Of a stretch of 64,000 nucleotides of DNA, positions 56,511 through 64,000 are shown piece after piece. The DNA comes from Arcuatula senhousia (lineage: Eukaryota > Mollusca > Bivalvia > Mytilida > Mytilidae). Location: assembly GCA_963971305.1 (NCBI GenBank), contig OZ020306.1, positions 68,979,022 through 69,043,021 on the forward strand, written 5' to 3'. Under the pieces are notes generated by a model. It ran no database searches. It saw only the letters and a program-made list of their open reading frames with translations, and was not told the origin of the DNA. The first letter of the stretch is position 1; each line of letters opens with the position of its first letter. Made by a program: the position numbers and the translations under genes.

Positions 56511-58100
56511 AGGACTAATTCATAGCCCCGTCGTATTGGTACAACAACCTCAAATAAAACGTGAGCTCAAGAAGAAGTTTGTCAGTCGATTCAGAAGTTT
56601 CAAAATAGTAAAAGTGCTGTCTTTGCCTTTAACTTTTAAACGTTACAGATTATATAGTAAATATATAAATTTTTTGTGACTACTAAGTAAAGGTAATAAC
56701 AAAACTACCGAATCGACTACTAAGAAAAGAGCTTAAATCTATGCACATGGTGGAAGCCTAAAGGTCAAGGGAAAGACCTCAGAGACTTTTTAATTGTTTT
56801 TGCATTCTTTGTTGTCTGGTATTCGTGCTGTTCTCGTTTGTGTTTACTTTGTTTTTGTCCTTTAGGACTTTTAACGTTCGAATGTCACTATTTGGACCTC
56901 TCTGATTCTTCTATTTCTATTATATTGTATTAAGTTTTTCTATATTCATATGCATAAAATACATAACATGAGCTGACCTGTCCACTTGCAAAATCTACTT
57001 TATATTTGGCTGGAGCTGCACCCTACCAGTGGTCTGGTATTCTCTGTATTAACCTGACAAGATTAGCTTTTTAAAAAAGCTGAGGTCATTCGTTTGGTGT
57101 TCTTAAAGAATAAGAATTATTTAATAAGACAAAAAAAGTGTATGATAAATGGTATTTTATAACGTTTCAAAGAAATCAAATAATTAAGAAATATATTTAG
57201 GAATAGAATTACTAAACTCAACAAACTTAAGGAAAAAGAGCAATTAAAACTTTTTTTCATAAACTCTATCAATTCGTCATACAAATGGGTCAATCTGAAC
57301 CGTTTTTTGTGGATAAACAGAAAAGACTCGAACTTTCTAACTACCCTACCTAATGATAAACTATTTTCATGTACAGTTTCTGGAAAAAAAAAACTTGAAG
57401 GAAATTCATAATGACGTACATGTACGGGCGGACAAAAGTAGAACTTGTGGTCGTAGGTGCACAATAGAAAAGTGCACATTAAACAAAATGCAATTACAAA
57501 AACAACTTATCTACAACAACAACATTAACAATACAGTCCAAACTTAAGTAAGTTTAAGTGTTCCGGCAGAAAAAAATATTGAAATTCTGCTTGTTTATAT
57601 AACAAACTTTTCACTTTATCAATGGTCAAGTCCCGGGTGGCGATTATAGTCTTACAACAGAAACAATCTGGCGGCTAAGGGTCTTTAGATTTTGTGGGGA
57701 GTGTCATGTTTCCTGCAGTTCTCTTTGCTGACAGCCAAGAAGTGCAAGCTATAGGCTGAATATCAGTTCGCCTTACCCACTTTTCCTTTAAGCAACACAC
57801 ATTAAATCACTTAATTTTTGACACAACTTAACATCAAAATCAAACTTTTTCAGAAGAAATTTTTCAAATTATTAATAATACAAACCCATGGGCCTTGGTC
57901 CTTCTCTAAGACGTTGACAATAGTCTTAATTTATTCTATTTGATACATTTTTCAGTGTTTATCTTGTGCTCTTCATATTTTAGTTATTGCCGTTTTACTA
58001 CAGTGTTTTTAAAGAGTTGCTAATGGGTAAGTTGCAATAGTTCATTTGCTCATCTATACATAGCTAGCTCATTTGGTGGGGAATATTGTTTACTATCAAA
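56511..58100. other. Gene-poor stretch
   Basis: Holds a minus R2 copy (56800-56915: GTTCTCGTTTGTGTTTACT...TTTAGGACTTTTAACG) and an R1 3' fragment on minus (57628-57690: CCCGGGTGGCGA, GGCGGCTAAGGGTCTTTAG). The minus frame of 120 codons at 57117-57479 contains one hydrophobic stretch but no family motif; I do not call it. Confidence 0.4.
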
Positions 58101-58104
58101 TAAA

Positions 58105-58480
58105 GGTAATAACAAAACTACCGAACTTGAATGATCAATCTCATAGTCCAGAGAAAATGACAAAAACGAATCAGTCATACCGGAAAATTGGTGGATCACA
58201 AAGGTCCTGACTTGGTACAGGCATTTCAAACGAAATGGTGGGTTAAACCAGGTTTTATGGCGCCAAACCTCCCTCTTCCATTGCGATCTTAGGATCCGGT
58301 AATGACCATAGAACACAACATAGTTTTTAGACACAATAGGGATATTGAGGTGATCATCTCAGTACAGCAGACCAGTCAAACACTAATTAAAACAATTAAC
58401 TATCATATCTTTTAACTCAATTTTGAACTTTTCTACTAGTGGCTGATAATGAAGAAAGAATTTTTTTAGTGATCGTATAA
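58105..58480 (-). repeat. R3 repeat copy
   Basis: From AACAAAACTACCGAACTTGAA through ACTTGGTACAGGCATTTCAAA, TTTATGGCGCCAAACC, GATCTTAGGATCCGG to TTTTTTTAGTGATCGTATAAG, the inverse of 39146-39430. This copy shows the junctions that the disturbed tandem at 39140 lacks. Confidence 0.75.
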
Positions 58481-59112
58481 GACTTATTTTTTTATAGCCC
58501 TGCTCCAAAAGTCGGTCACGAAGAAATCGGTGTCTGATCAAAAAATCTGTGAAATGTGTGCCAAAGGAACTATATTTTCACTTGATTTTAAAATAAAATA
58601 TCATAAATGATATTTATTTTTTATAGTACAAATACCAAAGGGTGAAATAACCTAAAATTGTTAATTTAACAGGATATGCTACATATTTGAAAGTAAAAAC
58701 CATGAACTGAGCTTTAAAGTAGCGAATTAACTAAATAAAACATATACATGTACAATAGACGAATCGCATGTCAACGCCCAGGAAATATTAGTTAGTCTAA
58801 GAGCTTTTTTTTTGTTACAGAGAATATGCCATTCTATTTTTTTTTAAAATTTGATTAGATTTCTTAGCTGCTGTGAAAAGCATTCCGTATTTAAGAAAGG
58901 AAACTTCTATAAATTAAAATCTTCTTTACGTCTTCAAAAAATACATTATTATAGACATATTAAGACACAGCTAGATCTTTAATCTTAAGACAAGCCTTAT
59001 TATTATCATTTGTTTTTTTCCTTTTTTTTTTACAAATTTTAGCTTTCATAATAAATGCTGGGTCCTGGGAATAAAACACTTTTGTGTTTTATTCTTAGAG
59101 TTTCTATTTTTA

Positions 59113-59561
59113 TTATGAGTGAGTGAGTGAGTTGGTGTTTTACGCCCGTACAACGCTATATAGGTTATTTACAGGCGATGAACATGAAAGGGATGATTAA
59201 ATGAACATGAGATGATGATGATAAATGAAATATGGGGATGGGGTGGGACACAAAGGACCGGTAAATTTTGAAGAACCACAGGAAAAAGGGGAGAGGTGGG
59301 TAGGGGCGGAAAATTTAGCCTATGTGGTGCACTACTTGGCGGTCCACAAAGGGGTCTTTTACGTGCATGAAGCGTGGCACTCTCCAAACACGTTGGCCCA
59401 CTATGGTCGGCGGTCAGGGTTTCCGTATTATAGACCTGACAACCCCCGCGGACGAGTGGCACCCTATTCAGCCACCTATGGTACACACTTGGTTGCTCTG
59501 TGGGCTGAGCACTGACCCGACATCAGAATCCCAAGACCCTTAGTCGCCTCTTACGACAGTT
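59113..59561 (+). mobile_element. R1 retroposon copy, 3' truncated
   Basis: GTGAGTGAGTGAGTTGGTG start as in the full copy, then the whole body to CCCTTAGTCGCCTCTTACGACA, where it stops. About 60 bp of the 3' end are missing. It differs from 23666-24162 at only a few percent of positions by eye. Confidence 0.8.
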
Positions 59562-60875
59562 AACCTTATTTGGTTCAAACGTTAACATTGTAGGCTGATC
59601 GGGATAACAATGATTGTGTAACAAATTGACCTACTAAGCTCGATTATTTTTTTTGCAACGGTACATGATTTTTGAAAATAAACGGGAACATATACGGTTC
59701 AACTGTAAACATTTTAGGCTGATCGGGATTGTGTATCATATTGACCTACTAAGCTCGATATTTAGTTTATAAAGTAAAGTGTATATTTTAATACTGTTTT
59801 CTTTTTTTTAGATTCTAACTCTTTATTTAAAATAAAATAAGATTATCTACATTTAGAAGAGTGTCATGTTGGCTTAAAGTAATTAAAGCATGCAGATGGT
59901 GTAGCTTAATGATCACATATTAAATCATTTAATCATTTTTAGATAAGCAGATTTTTACGTTGTACAATGTTTACATCAAATTTAACAAAACTTTACTATG
60001 CAGCGACTTCAAAAACTTTTATACATCTCTATATGTATATGTTATATCTCTAACAAGAGTACTAGTCCATCAAAAGCATACCAGACCTGTCATTGGCAGA
60101 AGATCTAGGGCCAAACCCGGATTTGATGTGAAAATTGAAATAGACCACGTCCCACTAAAAGATTACTAAAAACAGAAAGTGACCCTCTAGTTTGGTTGAC
60201 TGTGATACCTCTCTCTATATATATCTTAAGGCTTTGTTAAGAATTTGACAGAAATCGTGAAAAACACCAATTTGAACATTAAACGGAAAATATATTTAAA
60301 TCATAACATCTGTCCATGTATTTTAAACCGTCTACTGCTGAATTCAAATATAGATTGTTATACACGTTTCCATATGCCTTTGGTTTTAGTTTAGTGTTAG
60401 CGTCCTTTTACCACATTTGGAAATTTCCCATTACGTCAACTTCCGGCAACTATTGAGGAAATTATAAAACAGTCTTTGTTATATTTTTTTTAATAAAAGG
60501 TCCTTTATATGAGTTTCTGTTCCTTGAAAAACAGCAGTCATTTGTTAAGGCCAAGTGTTAAACTACGTAAGATGTAAAAAGCACTTTGTTTGTCTTTTAG
60601 ATTGAATGTACAATGTCCAAAAAGAAACACACTGAAATGAAAATTACAACAACGTTCGAGCCAATAAATTTTAAGTGTTTATAAAAATCTTTTCTTGCTA
60701 CTTTTAAATGTCGTAAGCAGTTTTGAATTGTTACATACATAAGACCATTTTGTGATTTGAAATTAATACTTTTAATTTGAAACTACATGTATTAACAAAA
60801 GTAAAATATGTAAGAAGTTTTAAGTATTTACATAAAGAAGGCTCAAGTATTACATAAGGTTATTTGTTATTGTCC
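59562..60875. other. Spacer, no gene
   Basis: A short direct duplication (AGGCTGATCGGGAT and TTGACCTACTAAGCTCGAT at 59595-59645 and again 59715-59760) is the only structure noted. The plus frame 59960-60169 has no recognised features. Confidence 0.4.
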
Positions 60876-60918
60876 CGTGCGGGGTCAGGGTGGCGAATAG
60901 GCCCGCAGCAGAGCTTAC
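60876..60918 (-). mobile_element. R1 3' terminal fragment
   Basis: GTCCCGTGCGGGGTCAGGGT then GGCGAATAGGCCCGCAGCAGAGC is the inverse of the last 43 bases of R1 with one or two changes. Only the tail is present, as expected of 5' truncation during retroposition. Confidence 0.7.
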
Positions 60919-61304
60919 ATATGTAGCAGTGTGTACTCTAGGTGATAAAGATTGAACTGTTAAAAAACTTACCTTTTACTATATTATCATTTAAATTGTA
61001 TGTATTGTTTATTGTATCATCATTATGATGATAATCTATATAAAGGAGAACAATATTTAGCAGTGTTCAAAGTGTTTTGAAAATTTATGACTATGTCAAC
61101 ACCTGGTGCACCTGTGCATGTGACGTTTAAACATGCAAGTTCAACTTATTAATATCAAATTTAAACATTTTGCAATTATTTTGTGCATATTATTGGTTAC
61201 CGATTAGGCTATTTAAGTTTTATATTTCTTATCCCAATATTGAATATTTAGACGAAAAAAATAACTTTTATTAAAGAAAGAGTAAAACTATTGATTAAAA
61301 AAAA

Positions 61305-61472
61305 GACCAGGTGAGCGATTCAGGCTCCTGGGAGCCTCTTGTTGACACTTCGATTCATCTAAAACTAGATGAATCGAAGTGTCAACAAGAGGCTCCCAGG
61401 AGCCTGTGAGCGTTTTAGATGAATCGAAGTGTCAACAAGAGGCTCCCAGGAGCCTGAATCGCTCACCTGGTC
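61305..61472. repeat. 57-bp perfect inverted repeat with third copy inside (R4 terminus)
   Basis: 61305-61361 and 61416-61472 are exact reverse complements (57 bp). A further copy of 41 bp lies between them at 61366-61406, itself forming a perfect 41-bp stem with the first arm over a 4-nt loop. The sequence is the R4 end (CAGGTGAGCGATTCAGGCTCC, CCCAGGAGCCT) fused to GACACTTCGATTCATCTA. Confidence 0.9.
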
Positions 61473-61489
61473 TTGATGTCAACCCTATG

Positions 61490-62690
61490 AAGAACTTTGT
61501 AAAGCTAAATAAGCTGACCATTTAAGCAAGCAACATATTTTTCTCTTTCAGCGATAGTTTTCATTCTGTAGGCCAAAAAAACGTGAAACATGTTATTTTA
61601 AGGGCTGTCTGACAACTTTGACTCTATAGAGACTTTTGTTGAGAGCTTAATGAACTGAACATCTGCTATAGTTTTCATTATATAAGCCAAAAACATGAAA
61701 ACATGTTAATTTAGGGGCTGTAACCCCTATAAAAGGTCATCTGACAACTTCGACCCTATGCTAAATGAGCTGAACATTTTAGCAAGCAACAGCTTTTCTC
61801 TTTCTGCAATAGTTTTCATTTTACAGACCAAAACACTATTTTTCGCCTTTAAGGGGCTGTTACCCCTAAAATAGGTCATCTGACAACGTCGACCCTATGA
61901 AGACCTAAATGAGCTGAACATTTAAGCAAGCAACAGCTATTCTCTATCTGCACTAGTTTTCATTTTACAGGCCAAAAACACTATTTTTCGCCTTTAAGGG
62001 ACTGTAACCCCTGTAAGGGGTCATCTGACAACTTTGACCCTCTGTAGACTTTTGTAGAGCTAAATGAGCTGAACGTTTTAGCAAGCAACAGCTTTTCTCT
62101 ATCTGCATTAGTTTTCATTTAATATGCCAAAAACACTATTTTTCACCTTTAAGGGACTGTAACCCCTATAAGGGGTCATCTGACAACTTCGACGCTTGAA
62201 TACTTTTGTAGAGCTAAATGAGCTGAACATTTCAGCAAACAACAGCTTTTCTCTATCTGCAATAGTTTTCATTCTATAGGCCAAAAACACAAGGTTTTGT
62301 CGTTTAGGGGCTGTAACCCCTATAAGGGGTCATCTGACAACTTCGACCCTATGCAGACTTTTGTAGAACTTTTAATGCTGAAGCAGTATGGTGGCATCAG
62401 ATTTTATCTCTCTCTTATACTTTTTGATTTACAAGCCAAAAACAGTAGTCCGACCCCCTGGTCTATTTTTAGTAACGGTTGCAATGTTTTTTGACGGATC
62501 AAAAATCTAAACACAAGTTTGGTGCAGGACACCCTATGGATCAATCATAGCAAGTTTCATAAAATTCTGTTCAGTAGTTTCAGAGGATAAGATTTTCGAA
62601 AAATTGTTAACGGATGACGACGACGACGACGACGCCAAGTGATGTCAATAGCTCATCTGGACCTTTGGTCCAGGTGAGCTAAAAATAAAT
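61490..62690. mobile_element. R4 element body and 3' end
   Basis: About six tandem units of 134-155 bp carry CTAAATGAGCTGAACATTT, AGCAAGCAACAGCTTTTCTC, AGGGGCTGTAACCCCT and GGTCATCTGACAACTTCGACC (anchors near 61601, 61735, 61873, 62019, 62173, 62328). Then follow a GACGACGACGACGACG tract (62617-62634), CCAAGTGATGTC, and the terminal hairpin AGCTCATCTGGACC-TTT-GGTCCAGGTGAGCT followed by AAAA. Short frames within are by-products. Confidence 0.75.
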
Positions 62691-62859
62691 GAGAAAACAA
62701 GACAAAACTGTAAAAAGGGTCGTTTTTTATATAAAATAAAGCAGTTTTAAACCAGAGGTATGGACAATTGGTATCAGACATTTTCAAAATAATCGTTTCA
62801 ACCAAATTCTAAGACCGATGGTCACATTGAAGGCTGCTTGCTGTTTTCCGTTGCAGATT

Positions 62860-63245
62860 TGTATACCCCCGCTTCGAAAAAGAGGGGGAATACTTTTTTA
62901 CCCTTGTCAATCGGTTGATCAGTTCGGTCGTCCGTAACAAAATTTCTGTCACAGTTTTCTCAGCAACTATATGGTGCAGATCGAGGTCTGATATTTTGCA
63001 TATATCGTCAGCAACCACATGGCACAGAGGTCTGATATTTTGTATGTAGTTTTATCCTCCAGTATAATAATGTGTTTACCGATTTTATATACTCCCAGAT
63101 CTACAGTTTTTTTTGTACTTCCTGATTGCCGAATACTTACGTTAAGTTTAATGCAAGTTGTAATTATTGGAGCAGGGCTACCACTAGTGACCATAAGCTC
63201 ACAGATTTACTTGTTTAAATTATCGTTAATATTGTAGGTTATGTC
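62860..63245. repeat. R5 terminal fragment, inverted
   Basis: TGTATACCCCCGCTTCGAAAAAGAGGGGGAATAC is the R5 end hairpin, followed inward by GTCCGTAACAAAATTTCTGTCAC and two AGGTCTGATATTTTG-containing units at a step of about 60 bp. The other end was not found. Minus frames at 62809-63194 are shadows. Confidence 0.55.
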
Positions 63246-63301
63246 GCGATCTCATCGATCTATGGAGTCAAAAAACACTCTTCAATTGCGATCTTAGGAT
63301 C

Positions 63302-63700
63302 TCACGATACTTCTTTCAGACACGGTTCGGGAAAGTGTGGTGGTGAAGTTAAAAATAAAACGGAGCAGAGAAAATAAAAATAATTTATACAATCTTGGAA
63401 CATATCCTCTGATAAAAAATGATGAAACTTACCACTTATTTCAAAAGAAAGGTTTAAAATGAAACGTTTATTGTAAAAGCTGCCAACAGAGATAAGAATT
63501 TCAATCATTGGCACATCCCCACCCCAAAAAATTACCAAGTTACCCCCCCCCCCCCCGATGCTGATTTTTCTTTCCGCCGCTACACTGAGGTCATAGAAAT
63601 GCCGGACGTTCATGAATCCGTGCGTCCATCGATCACACTTTTGTTTTGAAAGCGCTTTCACGCCTGCAATTCGTAATGGATGTTCTTGATTTTTCCCCAT
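63302..63700 (-). CDS. Uncharacterised open frame, 132 codons
   Basis: Starts at an ATG and reads basic, mixed-composition protein for about 48 residues (KALSKQKCDRWTHGF, MNVRHFYDLSVAAERK). It then runs through a Gly run encoded by a C-homopolymer (63543-63556) and into AT-rich hydrophobic sequence without features. Only the first third has protein-like composition, so it could be an exon ending before the homopolymer, or chance. No family is recognised. Confidence 0.2.
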   Translation of the reverse strand: MGKNQEHPLRIAGVKALSKQKCDRWTHGFMNVRHFYDLSVAAERKISIGGGGGNLVIFWGGDVPMIEILISVGSFYNKRFILNLSFEISGKFHHFLSEDMFQDCINYFYFLCSVLFLTSPPHFPEPCLKEVS

Positions 63701-63710
63701 TATGTTTATT

Positions 63711-63802
63711 GCTCGGGCTCAAGAGCCCAAGCGTATTAGAGTCAGTACAATTACAAGTATTCTCGGTCACCCAGACGCATATATAAATATAGCGTCTGGG
63801 TT
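63711..63802. repeat. Two hairpins near the right edge
   Basis: GGGCTC-AA-GAGCCC extended by GCT/AGC over one mismatch (63711-63732), and ACCCAGACGC...GCGTCTGGGT, a 10-bp perfect stem with a 13-nt AT loop (63770-63802). They resemble element termini. Nothing else is seen to the window end at 64000. Confidence 0.6.
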
Positions 63803-64000
63803 CATTATGTATGATTTAAGTTTCCAAGAAGGTGTAGCCTATTATTGATGATTACTATTTTTAAATTGTTTTCTATATTTAGTGTCGACATTCCCTACCA
63901 AAATAACAACGGAAGCGTGCATGGCCAACTTGATAAAAAACGTGGCACATCAGGTATTTCAATTTTCCTTCAATTTAACACGCTTTTATTCAATCATTGT

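Noticed and set aside
57117..57479. 120-codon minus frame with a hydrophobic stretch
   Set aside because: Composition follows the AT-rich DNA, no domain, no splice context, no neighbour supporting it.

Overview
This looks like a window of nuclear DNA from a bivalve mollusc, most likely mussel-like (Mytilidae). That is an inference: there are intron-split genes of families greatly expanded in bivalves (a fucolectin/FTP lectin-domain protein, a C1q-domain protein, a GT31 galactosyltransferase), the DNA is AT-rich with frequent ACATGTA, and repeats dominate. No rRNA, CRISPR or prokaryotic operon is present. I could run no database search, so family names rest on motifs recognised by eye.

Three host genes can be supported. 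(1) 9122-12843, minus: a four-exon gene, split over frames, for a 312-residue protein with signal peptide, one FTP (fucolectin) domain and a C-terminal membrane anchor; all splice sites and phases agree. (2) 33744-34754, plus: a single-exon beta-1,3-galactosyltransferase-like enzyme. (3) 45928-52465, minus: a C1q-domain exon whose best upstream partner is a type II membrane-anchor exon 5.9 kb away. The first and third look like cell-surface recognition proteins, as expected for bivalve innate immunity.

Layout: 1-3958 is a satellite of about 186-193 bp monomers with higher-order structure. 3959-9000 holds foldback and inverted-repeat elements and a 42-bp minisatellite. 9000-12850 is the FTP gene. 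13000-21350 is a retroelement graveyard: a LINE tail, a Penelope-like (PLE) reverse transcriptase, and a 2.6 kb head-to-head inverted structure. 21350-33660 holds MITEs, a tRNA-like SINE with a 14-bp target duplication, a 497-bp retroposon with a 13-bp duplication, and a 3,993-bp element with long inverted ends. 33700-35700 is the galactosyltransferase and tandem repeats. 37000-41300 is a second broken PLE and a high-copy repeat. 45900-52500 is the C1q gene, whose intron carries at least three levels of nested transposons. 53000-64000 is repeats with no convincing gene.

The most notable finding is three sequences that fold as hammerhead self-cleaving ribozymes: a complete type I core at 44424-44467 (minus) of the minimal kind known from Penelope-like retroelements, and two members of a second family at 40065-40110 (plus, complete) and 14717-14762 (plus, slightly decayed). 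Local repeat labels used below: R1 = 497-bp retroposon; R2 = short repeat starting near AAGCAAAGAGGCACC; R3 = repeat containing TTTGGCGCCATAAAACC; R4 = element with GGCTCCCAGGAGCCTG at one end and CAGGTGAGCTAAAA at the other; R5 = element with AGTCGGTAA tandem units and CCCCCGCTT ends; M1 = MITE starting GGGA(G)CAACCATTTGA.
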